DNA of 64,000 nucleotides from Kitasatospora viridis (GTDB lineage: Bacteria > Actinomycetota > Actinomycetes > Streptomycetales > Streptomycetaceae): assembly GCF_007829815.1 (NCBI RefSeq), contig NZ_VIWT01000001.1, positions 1,077,501 to 1,141,500 on the forward strand, written 5' to 3'. A program made the position numbers and the translations under genes. Position 1 is the first letter of the stretch, and each line of letters begins with the position of its first letter. Positions 54,086 through 61,515 of the stretch are shown piece by piece. Under the pieces are notes generated by a model. The model had not been told where the DNA came from, searched no databases, and saw nothing but the letters and a program-made list of their open reading frames with translations.

Positions 54086-56695
54086 ATGTCCTCGGCGAGT
54101 CTCCCAGGCTCCGGGGGCTCGACCCTGCGCGAGCTCGGTCCGCACTTCGTGATCGCCCCGCCCGGCGCCGAAGCCGGCGGGCTGGCCGCCGCGCTCGCGC
54201 CGCTGGCCCGGGTGCCGGAGGCGCTGGTCGTGCTCGCCGCCGCGCCGGACGCGGCGCCGGTGCTGCTCGCCCGGCTCGCCGACCTCGCCCAGGCGGCCGA
54301 GAACCGGGGCGCCGAGGCCCTGGTGATCGCCGCCTCCGGGCTCGCCGCGCCCGGCGCGCGCGGCCGACGGCCCGCCGAGCAGCTCGCCGAGCGGGCGGGC
54401 CTGGCGGTGATCGCGCCCGACGCGGTGGTCACCGTGGCCGCGGACGGGACGCTGCACACCAGCGCGCCCGACGGCACGGGCAACTGGTGGCGCTTCCAGG
54501 CGGGCCGGCCAGCTGGGCGGCTTGGGCCCAGCTGGCCGGTGCCCCGGGAGCCGGCGCCCGAGCCCGAGGCGACCGTCCCGGACCCCGAGCCCGAGCCCGA
54601 GCCCGAGCCGCCCGTGGCACCGCCGATCGTCCCGCCGGCGCCCCCTGCCCCGCCCGCACCGCCCGCTGTCCCGCCGGCGCCCCCGGTCGCCGCGCCCGTC
54701 CCCCCGCCGCCCGCACCGCCCAAGGCACCGCCGACGGCACCGCCCGCCCCGCCCGCACCACCGGCCGTCCCGCCGGCACCCCCCGCACCGCCGGTCGCCC
54801 CCGCCCGCCTGGTCAGCACACCCCTGCCCGCGGCCCCGGCTCCCGTCCCCGCACCCGCACCGGCACCGGCACCGGCACCGGCACCGGCACCGAAGCCCAC
54901 CCCCGCCCCAGCCCCCACCCACGACCTCGTCATCACCCCCCTCCCCGGCGGCTACTGGGTCACCGCCACCCGCCCCACCGCCACCTTCCCGGTCCTCGAA
55001 GCGGCCGCCTCCTCCCCGCTCACCCTCCTCCTGGTGCTCGGCCACCCCGAGCACCCGGGCCTGCCGGAGGCGGGGCAACTCGCCACCCTGGTCACCACCT
55101 TGCTCACCAGCGCCGCCGCCGGCGCCCAACCGCTCCCCGAGCGCCTGCTGCTGAGCGCCCCCTGGGCCACCCCGGCCCGGCTCACCGGCCTGGCCACCGT
55201 GCTCTGCGCGACCCTCGACCGCGACGTGCACATCGCCATCGGCCTGCCGCTCCGCACCAATTCGGGCGAGTCCACCCTGCTGCTGGACGCCACCGCCACG
55301 CCCACCTGGGAGCCCTGCCTCACCGAGCTGACCGCCTCGCCGACCTCACGCACCGTCAGCCCCACCGCCTGGCGCTCCCGCCCGGACATCTGGACGCCGG
55401 TCGGCCCGGCCGTCCAGCGGCCGTTCCCCGGCTGGCACCTGGAAGCCGTCCCGGCGGGCCTCTGGCTCCGGACCGCCGATGTCCCGGCCCGCCCGGTCCC
55501 GGCCGCGCGCCGCCGCGAACCGGACCCGGCGCTGCCGGTGCTGATCGTGGGTCACCCGGACCGGCCCGTTCCGCAGGGGCTCTGGGACCACGTCGGCGAC
55601 CTGCTCGCCGAGCTGCCGCCGTTCGGCCCGCCGAAGCTCGGGCTCCTGGTGGACGGCCCGATGGACCCGGAGACCGAGGCGGTCGCCCGGTTCAGTTCCC
55701 GGCTCTACAAGCTGACCTGGCTCACCCCCGACGGTCCGCCGGCGGCGCCCCGGCCCGCCGAGCCGGTCGCGGACCCGTCCCCGACCCTCAACCTCACCCC
55801 CGCCACCCCCGGCACCGACCCCTCCCCAACCGTCACCCTCTCCATCCCGCCGAAGCCGACCCCGGCTCCGACCCCGGCTCCGACCCCAGTTCCCGACCCC
55901 TCCCCCACCCTCAACCTCACGCCCAAGGCCGCCGACGCCCCCACCCCCACCGGCGACCGCGAGGCCCTGCAAGCCCTGCTCGGCCCGGCCTACCACCGCT
56001 GGGCCAGCCGCGCCGAGCAGCTCGCCACCCGGCTCCCCTCGCTGCGCGCGGGCTCGGCGGACGGCACGATCGTCAATCCGACCACCGACCTGGTCGCCGT
56101 GCTGCTCCACCACCAGGACTTCCCCGTGCCGGCCACCCGCGAGCAACTCGCCGCCGCCGCCCGCTCGGGCGATCCCGCGCACCCGCTGCTGCCCTACCTG
56201 CGGTGCCTGGCGGCCGGGCTGCGCCGGCTGCCCAGCCACCACGGCGGCGTGCTGGTCCCGGCGCCGGCCGGCCCGGTCGACCTCGACCGCTACGCCCCGG
56301 GCGCCGAGCTGCTCGAACCCGCTCCGGTCACCGGCTTCCCCTCCCACGACCTGGCCCAGCTGCCGGACGCGGAGGTGGAGTTCGCGGTCTGGTCGACCAC
56401 CGGCCGCCGCACCACGGTCTGCGGTGAGCCGGGTGACGAACCGTTGGTCGTCTTCCCGCCCGGCACCCGCTTCACCGTCCTGGAAGTCCACCCCGCCGAC
56501 TTCTCCGGCACTACGCCCCGCCCGACCCGGATCCTGCTGCACGAGTCGCCGACCCGCACCACCAAGCCCTCCCCGGACCGGCTGCGCGGCTGGCTGGAGC
56601 GGCGCGACGCGGTGCCCGAGGCCGACCACCGCACGCTCGCCAACCCGGCCCGGCTGCGCGGGACCCACCTGCTCGGAAGCTCCCCGACCGGTTAA
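54086..56695 (+). CDS. Proline-rich protein with degenerate ADP-ribosyltransferase-like C-terminus
   Basis: An 869-residue protein after eccC. Residues 1-150 form a small alpha/beta region (LRELGPHFVIAPPGAEAGG...). Residues about 155-290 are Pro/Ala/Glu runs, ending in an (AP)n tract. A beta-rich middle (LVITPLPGGYWVTA...LLLVLGHPEH) follows, then another Pro-rich stretch. The C-terminal ~180 residues resemble an ADP-ribosyltransferase fold: YAPGAELLEPAPVTGFPSHD, VEFAVWSTTGRRT, and EPLVVFPPGTRFTVLEV, where active enzymes have ExE before VLFPPGTRF. Here the second Glu is Leu, so activity is unlikely. ATG 54086 follows GGAGGG. It is probably cotranscribed with eccC and may be an ESX-linked scaffold or decayed effector. 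Confidence 0.75.
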   Translation: MSSASLPGSGGSTLRELGPHFVIAPPGAEAGGLAAALAPLARVPEALVVLAAAPDAAPVLLARLADLAQAAENRGAEALVIAASGLAAPGARGRRPAEQLAERAGLAVIAPDAVVTVAADGTLHTSAPDGTGNWWRFQAGRPAGRLGPSWPVPREPAPEPEATVPDPEPEPEPEPPVAPPIVPPAPPAPPAPPAVPPAPPVAAPVPPPPAPPKAPPTAPPAPPAPPAVPPAPPAPPVAPARLVSTPLPAAPAPVPAPAPAPAPAPAPAPKPTPAPAPTHDLVITPLPGGYWVTATRPTATFPVLEAAASSPLTLLLVLGHPEHPGLPEAGQLATLVTTLLTSAAAGAQPLPERLLLSAPWATPARLTGLATVLCATLDRDVHIAIGLPLRTNSGESTLLLDATATPTWEPCLTELTASPTSRTVSPTAWRSRPDIWTPVGPAVQRPFPGWHLEAVPAGLWLRTADVPARPVPAARRREPDPALPVLIVGHPDRPVPQGLWDHVGDLLAELPPFGPPKLGLLVDGPMDPETEAVARFSSRLYKLTWLTPDGPPAAPRPAEPVADPSPTLNLTPATPGTDPSPTVTLSIPPKPTPAPTPAPTPVPDPSPTLNLTPKAADAPTPTGDREALQALLGPAYHRWASRAEQLATRLPSLRAGSADGTIVNPTTDLVAVLLHHQDFPVPATREQLAAAARSGDPAHPLLPYLRCLAAGLRRLPSHHGGVLVPAPAGPVDLDRYAPGAELLEPAPVTGFPSHDLAQLPDAEVEFAVWSTTGRRTTVCGEPGDEPLVVFPPGTRFTVLEVHPADFSGTTPRPTRILLHESPTRTTKPSPDRLRGWLERRDAVPEADHRTLANPARLRGTHLLGSSPTG
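54845..54900 (+). repeat. GCACCG microsatellite encoding (Ala-Pro)n
   Basis: Six-base units GCACCG/GCACCC repeat about seven times in frame in the proline-rich linker of the preceding gene. Such exact repetition is prone to length change and could make the linker vary between strains. Confidence 0.85.
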
Positions 56696-56699
56696 AGTC

Positions 56700-56732
56700 C
56701 GCTCACCAACCACCAACTCGGAAAGGTGAGCG
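56700..56732 (+). promoter_or_regulatory. Inverted repeat enclosing the GNAT gene ribosome site
   Basis: CGCTCACC (56700-56707) and GGTGAGCG (56725-56732) form an 8-bp stem in the leader, with the ribosome site GGAAAGG (56720-56726) in the loop and start of the second arm, four bases before ATG 56737. Folding would partly mask the site. Confidence 0.55.
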
Positions 56733-56736
56733 AACC

Positions 56737-57279
56737 ATGTCCAGCACCACCCCCGCGCCCATCGAGATCCGGATCGAGCCCTGGGCCGAGACCGACCTCG
56801 CGCTGCTGGAGCTGATCAACACCGAGGAGATGCGCCGGCACGTCGGCGGCCCGGAGACCCCGGAGAAACTGCTGATCCGGCACCAGCGCTACCTGGACTT
56901 CCCCGGCCTGGGGACGGGTCAGATGTTCCGGGTGGTGGCCGGCGAGGACGACACCCCGGTCGGCAGCGTCGGCTACCACTCCCGCGAGTGGCAGGGCGAG
57001 CGGGTCTTCGAGATGGGCTGGAACGTGCTGCCCCCGTTCCGCGGCCTGGGCATCGCCCACCGGGCCGCGCTGGCCGGCGCCCTGGCCGCCGCCCGCACCG
57101 GGCAGCACCACTGGCTGCACGCCTTCCCCTCGGTCGACAACGCGCCCTCCAACGCGGTCTGCCGCCGGGTCGGCTTCGCCCTGCTCGGCGAGACCGACTT
57201 CGAGTACCCGCCGGGCCGCTTCATGCGCAGCAACGACTGGCGCCTCGACCTGACCGCGCTCACCCCGGGGTCGAGCTGA
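56737..57279 (+). CDS. GNAT family N-acetyltransferase (RimJ/RimL-like)
   Basis: A 180-residue GNAT acyltransferase. The fold is seen in IRIEPWAETDLALLELINTEEMRRHVGGPE, the beta-4 region PVGSVGYHSREWQGERVFEMGWNVLPPFRGLGIAHRAALAGAL with acetyl-CoA loop RGLGIA (Q/RxxGxG/A), and VDNAPSNAVCRRVGFALLGETDFEYPPG with the usual N-xxS-xxxxxxxGF end. The RimJ/RimL-like subgroup acetylates small molecules or N-termini; the substrate is unknown. ATG 56737 follows GGAAAGG. It is outside the T7SS genes and 132 bp before the MFS gene. Confidence 0.88.
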   Translation: MSSTTPAPIEIRIEPWAETDLALLELINTEEMRRHVGGPETPEKLLIRHQRYLDFPGLGTGQMFRVVAGEDDTPVGSVGYHSREWQGERVFEMGWNVLPPFRGLGIAHRAALAGALAAARTGQHHWLHAFPSVDNAPSNAVCRRVGFALLGETDFEYPPGRFMRSNDWRLDLTALTPGSS

Positions 57280-57411
57280 CGATCAGTCATCCCTCCACCC
57301 GGACAACCGAATAATCGGCTGGCGCCCGCCCCTCGCTCCCTTGTACGGTGTAGAAGTCTTCTACACCGTACAAGATCGCACCGCCGCACGCGGACCACCG
57401 GGGGCACAGCC
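57280..57411 (+). promoter_or_regulatory. MFS promoter region containing a 35-bp operator
   Basis: The gap before the exporter gene contains a near-perfect operator, described separately, about 38 bp before the start codon. The rest is a likely promoter; TTGTAC at 57341 could serve as a -35 element inside the operator. Nothing else is distinctive. Confidence 0.6.
57340..57374. promoter_or_regulatory. Perfect palindromic operator, 17-bp arms
   Basis: CTTGTACGGTGTAGAAG (57340-57356) and CTTCTACACCGTACAAG (57358-57374) are exact reverse complements around one central T. The site lies upstream of an MFS exporter whose gene is followed by a TetR regulator, so it is the likely TetR operator. Overlap with a promoter would let the regulator block transcription until a ligand binds. 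Confidence 0.9.
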
Positions 57412-58962
57412 ATGTCCGAAACCACGTCGACCCAACCACCCGCGGGCACCGTCGCCCGCCGGCCCGACCGCTGGCTGGTCCTCGGGGTGATCTGCCTGGT
57501 CCAGCTCGTGGTGATCCTCGACAACACCATCCTCAACGTCGCACTGCCCTCGCTGGCCGACGGCCTGGGCGCCAGCACCGCGCAGATCCAGTGGGCGGTC
57601 GGCGCCTACTCGCTGGCCCAGGCGGGCCTGCTGATCGCGGCCGGCGGCATGGCCGACCGGTACGGGCGCAAGAAGGTCCAGCTGATCGGCCTGTCGCTGT
57701 TCGGCCTCGGCTCGCTGGGCGCCACCATGGCCGGCGACCCCGGCGAACTGATCGCCGCCCGGGCCGGCATGGGCGTCGGCGGCAGCCTGCTGCTGGCCAC
57801 CAGCCTGGCGATCGTGGTCCGCACCTTCGAGCCGGACGAGCAGCCCAAGGCGATCACCGTCTGGTCCGCGGTGGCCTCGCTCGGCTTCGCGCTCGGCCCG
57901 GTGATCGGCGGCGTGCTGCTGGCGCACTTCTGGTGGGGCTCCTGCTTCCTGGTCAACCTGCCGGTCGCGGCGCTCGGCCTGATCGCGGTGGCCCGGCTGG
58001 TGCCGGAGTCAAAGGACCCGCGCGGCGCCCGGCCCGACCTGCTCGGCGTGCTGCTCTCCAGCTGCGGCATGGTCGGCGTGGTGTACGGCATCATCCAGGG
58101 CCCGGAGGCCGGCTGGACGGCGCCGCGCACCCTGCTCGCGGGCGGCCTCGGCCTGCTCTTCCTGATCGGCTTCATGCTCTGGGAGCGCCGGATCGAGCAC
58201 CCGCTGCTGGACCTCGGCTTCTTCCGCAACGCCCGGTTCCGCGGCGCGGTCTCCGGCGGCGTGCTGGTCAGCTTCGGCATGGGCGGCTCGCTCTTCCTGC
58301 TCACCCAGCACCTGCAGTTCGTGCTCGGCTACGACCCGCTGCAGGCCGGCCTGCGGACCGCGCCGATGGCCCTCACCGTGGTGGCGCTGAACATGACCGG
58401 CGTCGGCATGCGGCTGACCGCCAAGCTCAAGCCGCCGGTGGCGATCGGCCTCGGCCTGTCCCTGCTGGCCTGCGGGCTGGCCGCGATCGCCGAGTTCGGG
58501 CACGACGGCTCCTACCCGGGCATCCTGCTCGGCCTGGTGCTGATCGGCGCCGGCGCGGCCTGCTCCCAGCCGGCCATGGCGGGCTCGATCATGTCCTCGA
58601 TCCCGCCGGAGAAGGCCGGCGTCGGCTCCGGCCTGATGGGCACGCTCAGCGAGCTGGGCAACTCGCTCGGGGTCGCGGTGCTCGGCGCGGTGCTGACGGC
58701 CGGCTTCACCGGCGCGCTGCCCGCCGGGGTGCCGTCCTCGGCGGCGGGCTCGCTGAACCAGGCGCTGGCGGCGGCCGGGCCGGACCTGAAGAAGCAGGTG
58801 AAGTCGGCCTTCGCGGACAGCCTGACCAGCAGTCAGCTGATCGGCGCGGTCGCGGTGCTGGTCGGCGGCCTGCTGGCGGCCTGGCTGCTCGGCCGGGCCG
58901 GTGCCGCCCAGCCGCCGGTCGCGCCGGCCCCGAGCGAGGAGCCGGTGGCCCAGCCGGGCTGA
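57412..58962 (+). CDS. MFS transporter, DHA2 family (EmrB/QacA-type drug exporter)
   Basis: Proton-driven multidrug efflux protein with 14 predicted membrane helices, 516 residues. Motif A is seen as GGMADRYGRKKVQLIG after helix 2; the DHA2 helix-1 stretch is LVQLVVILDNTILNVALPSLADGLGAS, with the acidic D of LDNTILNVALP typical of this group. Helix 5 motif C reads LGFALGPVIGGVLLAHFWW. Substrate unknown. ATG 57412 starts MSETTSTQPPAGTVARRPDRW. It is under a palindromic operator and followed by the TetR gene (120 bp gap), a standard efflux/repressor pair. Confidence 0.93.
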   Translation: MSETTSTQPPAGTVARRPDRWLVLGVICLVQLVVILDNTILNVALPSLADGLGASTAQIQWAVGAYSLAQAGLLIAAGGMADRYGRKKVQLIGLSLFGLGSLGATMAGDPGELIAARAGMGVGGSLLLATSLAIVVRTFEPDEQPKAITVWSAVASLGFALGPVIGGVLLAHFWWGSCFLVNLPVAALGLIAVARLVPESKDPRGARPDLLGVLLSSCGMVGVVYGIIQGPEAGWTAPRTLLAGGLGLLFLIGFMLWERRIEHPLLDLGFFRNARFRGAVSGGVLVSFGMGGSLFLLTQHLQFVLGYDPLQAGLRTAPMALTVVALNMTGVGMRLTAKLKPPVAIGLGLSLLACGLAAIAEFGHDGSYPGILLGLVLIGAGAACSQPAMAGSIMSSIPPEKAGVGSGLMGTLSELGNSLGVAVLGAVLTAGFTGALPAGVPSSAAGSLNQALAAAGPDLKKQVKSAFADSLTSSQLIGAVAVLVGGLLAAWLLGRAGAAQPPVAPAPSEEPVAQPG

Positions 58963-59082
58963 GCCGGACCCGCCTGCCCGGTCCGGTCCGACCCGGATCA
59001 CGATCTACCATCGCAGCTGACGCGGCCATCCCCGGGCGGCCGCGCCGCAAGGCACGGCCCCCGAAGGACAGAGGCAGCAGGC

Positions 59083-59835
59083 ATGGCCGACAAGCCGCAC
59101 GACCCCACCCTCAGCGTCTGGCTCTCGCCGCCCGAGAAGAAGCGGCGGGGCGCGGCGCCGAGCGGGCTGAGCCGGGAGCGGATCATCGAGGCCGCGGTGG
59201 CCCTGCTGGACGCCGAGGGCGTCACGGCGTTCTCGATGCGCAAGCTGGCGGCCGGGCTCTCGGTCACCCCGATGTCGGTGTACTGGTACGTCGACAACAA
59301 GGACGCGCTGCTGGAGCTGGCCCTGGACGCGGTCATCGGCGAGATCCGGCCGCAGCCGCTGGAGGACCACGGCGACTGGCACCGGCACCTCTACGTGCTG
59401 GCCCACGAGTACCGCCGCTGCTACCTGAACCACCCGTGGGCGGCCGAGCTGAGCGGGCGCTACCTGGCGGTCGGCCCGAACGCGATGCTGTTCTCCAGCA
59501 GCGCGGTGCACGCGCTCACCCGCACCGGGCTGACCGGCGACCAGCTGGGCGGCGCGCTGGCCCTGGTCTTCCAGTACGCCTACGCGTTCGCGCTGGTCGA
59601 GACCCAGTGGAACCGGCGGGTCAAGCTGGCGGGCACCGACGAGGACGTGCTCTACCGGCAGATGCTCGGCCTGCTGAGCCAGGCCGACCCGCGGCACCAG
59701 GAGTTCGAGGAACTGCTCGGCTACGACCGGGAGAAGTCGATCGAGGCCGCCCGCAACCGCCAGTTCGACCAGGGCCTGGAGATGGCGCTGGCCGGCATCG
59801 AGGCGACGGTGGACCGGCTGCCGAAGCAGGACTGA
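59083..59835 (+). CDS. TetR family transcriptional regulator (TetR_C type)
   Basis: A 250-residue TetR-family repressor. The N-terminal helix-turn-helix (about 28-74) reads LSRERIIEAAVALLDAEGVTAFSMRKLAAGLSVTPMSVYWYVDNKDALLELALDAV. The C-terminal ligand-binding half (HRHLYVLAHEYRRCYLNHPWAAELSGRYLAVGPN...) matches the tetracycline-repressor-type C-terminal domain. It probably controls the MFS exporter upstream through the 35-bp palindrome at 57340. ATG 59083 follows a purine-rich leader (GAAGGACAGAGG) at somewhat long spacing. A strong hairpin just after the stop should end transcription. Confidence 0.93.
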   Translation: MADKPHDPTLSVWLSPPEKKRRGAAPSGLSRERIIEAAVALLDAEGVTAFSMRKLAAGLSVTPMSVYWYVDNKDALLELALDAVIGEIRPQPLEDHGDWHRHLYVLAHEYRRCYLNHPWAAELSGRYLAVGPNAMLFSSSAVHALTRTGLTGDQLGGALALVFQYAYAFALVETQWNRRVKLAGTDEDVLYRQMLGLLSQADPRHQEFEELLGYDREKSIEAARNRQFDQGLEMALAGIEATVDRLPKQD

Positions 59836-59836
59836 G

Positions 59837-59883
59837 CACGCCTGCGCCGGAGGTCGGCCGATCCGACCTCCGGCGCAGGCGTG
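59837..59883. terminator. Hairpin terminator between convergent genes
   Basis: Perfect 21-bp arms (59837-59857 and 59863-59883) surround a 5-nt loop, placed directly after the tetR stop and 14 bp from the murA-like stop on the other strand. A GC-rich stem of this length without a T run is the usual actinobacterial form and probably works in both directions. Confidence 0.9.
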
Positions 59884-59896
59884 TGCTGAGCAGCCG

Positions 59897-61426
59897 TCAG
59901 ATGTCGCGGAAGGTCTCGATCTGCGCGCCGATCGAGTTCAGCCGGTCCGCCAGGTCCTCGTAGCCGCGGTTGATCACGTACACGTTGCGCAGCACCGAGG
60001 TGCCCTCGGTGGCCAGCATCGCCAGCAGCACCACCACGGCCGGCCGCAGCGCCGGCGGGCACATCATCTCGGCCGCCCGCCAGCGGGTCGGCCCCTCCAC
60101 CAGCACCCGGTGCGGGTCCATCAGCTGCACGCTGGCGCCCAGCCGGGTCAGCTCGGTCAGGTAGATCGCCCGGTTGTCGTAGACCCAGTCGTGGATCAGC
60201 GTGGAGCCCTGCGCGGTGGCCGCGATGGCCGCGAAGAACGGCACGTTGTCGATGTTGATGCCGGGGAACGGCATCGGGTGGATCTTGTCGATCGGCGAGC
60301 TCAGCTTGGACGGACGCACCGTCAGGTCCACCAGCCGGGTGCGGCCGTTGTCGGCGAAGTACTCCGCGCTCCGGTCGTAGTCCAGGCCCATCTCCTCCAG
60401 CACCGCGAGCTCGATCTCCAGGAACTCGACCGGCGCCCGGCGCACCGTCAGCTCCGAGGAGGTGACCACGGCGGCGGCCAGCAGGCTCATCGCCTCCACC
60501 GGGTCCTCGCTGGGCGCGTAGTCCACGTCGCAGCTGATCTCGGCGACGCCGTGCACGGTCAGCGTGGTGGTGCCGATGCCGTCGATCCGCACGCCCAGCT
60601 TCTCCAGGAAGAAACAGAGGTCCTGGACCATGTAGTTGGGGCTGGCGTTGCGGATCACCGTCACGCCGTCGTGCCGGGCGGCGGCCAGCAGCGCGTTCTC
60701 GGTCACGGTGTCGCCGCGCTCGGTCAGCACGATCGGGCGGTCGGGGCTGACGGTGCGGTCCACCTCGGCGTGGTAGAGCCCGGTGGTCGCGGTCACCTCC
60801 AGGCCGAACCGGCGCAGCGCGGCCATGTGCGGCTCGACGGTGCGGGTGCCGAGGTCGCAACCGCCGGCGTAGGGCAGCTTGAACCGGTCCACCCGGTGCA
60901 TCAGCGGGCCGAGGAACATCAGCACCGAGCGGGTGCGGCGGGCCGCCGCCTGGTCCATCGCTGCCAGGTCCAGCTCGGCCGGCGGGGTGATCTCCAGGTC
61001 GGCGCCGTCGTTGGTCCAACGGGTCTTCACGCCGATGCTGTTGAGCACCTCCAGCAGGCGGTAGACCTCCTCGATCCGGGCCACCCGGCGCAGCGTGGTG
61101 CGGCCGGTGGTGAGCAGCGAGGCGCAGAGCAGCGCGACGCAGGCGTTCTTGCTGGTCTTGACGTCGATGCTGCCGGAGAGCCGGCGGCCGCCGACCACCC
61201 GCAGGTGCATCGGGCCGCCGTAGCCGAGCGAGACGATCTCGCTGTCCAGCGCCTCGGAGATGCGGGCGATCATCTCAAGGCTGATGTTCTGCCCGCCGTT
61301 CTCGATCCGGTTGACCGCACTCTGACTGGTCCCCAGAGCGGCGCCCAGCTCGGCCTGCGTCCAGCCACGGTGCTTTCGGGCGTCCCGGATGAGCTTGCCG
61401 ATGCGCGAGAGGTAGTCATCTGCCAT
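59897..61426 (-). CDS. murA: UDP-GlcNAc 1-carboxyvinyltransferase with fused N-terminal HTH (MurA-like)
   Basis: A 509-residue fusion. Residues 1-65 are an XRE/Cro-type helix-turn-helix (ARKHRGWTQAELGAALGTSQSAVNRIENGGQNISLEMIARISEAL). From residue 73 comes a MurA/EPT fold, which transfers enolpyruvate from PEP to UDP-GlcNAc in peptidoglycan synthesis. Lys93-Asn94 (KNA) and the fosfomycin-reactive Cys190 in GGCDLGTRTVEPH are present; the region of the general base reads FPGINIDNVPFF, with Asp aligning to Asp305 of E. coli; NR of DNRAIYLTEL matches the Arg397 region. Streptomycetes carry such HTH fusions beside a normal MurA, so this may be a secondary enzyme. ATG 61426 follows AAGG by seven bases; an 18-bp palindrome precedes it. 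Confidence 0.88.
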   Translation of the reverse strand: MADDYLSRIGKLIRDARKHRGWTQAELGAALGTSQSAVNRIENGGQNISLEMIARISEALDSEIVSLGYGGPMHLRVVGGRRLSGSIDVKTSKNACVALLCASLLTTGRTTLRRVARIEEVYRLLEVLNSIGVKTRWTNDGADLEITPPAELDLAAMDQAAARRTRSVLMFLGPLMHRVDRFKLPYAGGCDLGTRTVEPHMAALRRFGLEVTATTGLYHAEVDRTVSPDRPIVLTERGDTVTENALLAAARHDGVTVIRNASPNYMVQDLCFFLEKLGVRIDGIGTTTLTVHGVAEISCDVDYAPSEDPVEAMSLLAAAVVTSSELTVRRAPVEFLEIELAVLEEMGLDYDRSAEYFADNGRTRLVDLTVRPSKLSSPIDKIHPMPFPGINIDNVPFFAAIAATAQGSTLIHDWVYDNRAIYLTELTRLGASVQLMDPHRVLVEGPTRWRAAEMMCPPALRPAVVVLLAMLATEGTSVLRNVYVINRGYEDLADRLNSIGAQIETFRDI

Positions 61427-61436
61427 GCGCAGACCT

Positions 61437-61454
61437 TATCTCATCCATGAGATA
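61437..61454. promoter_or_regulatory. 18-bp palindrome just upstream of HTH-MurA start
   Basis: TATCTCAT (61437-61444), CC, ATGAGATA (61447-61454) is a perfect 8-bp-arm palindrome ending ten bases before the murA-like start codon. Its position over the leader and ribosome site is that of an autorepressor operator, and the gene product itself carries an XRE-type helix-turn-helix. Confidence 0.85.
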
Positions 61455-61456
61455 CG

Positions 61457-61497
61457 CCTGCGGGCGGCACCCCCGTTCGAGGGATACCGCCCGCAGG
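61457..61497. terminator. Hairpin terminator after the FHA-ABC gene
   Basis: CCTGCGGGCGG (61457-61467) and CCGCCCGCAGG (61487-61497) form an 11-bp perfect stem; the 19-nt loop contains a small inner CCCC...GGG pairing. It lies 18 bp after the ABC gene stop (minus strand) and before the HTH-MurA promoter. Confidence 0.8.
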
Positions 61498-61515
61498 TGG
61501 GGTGATGACCTGGCA

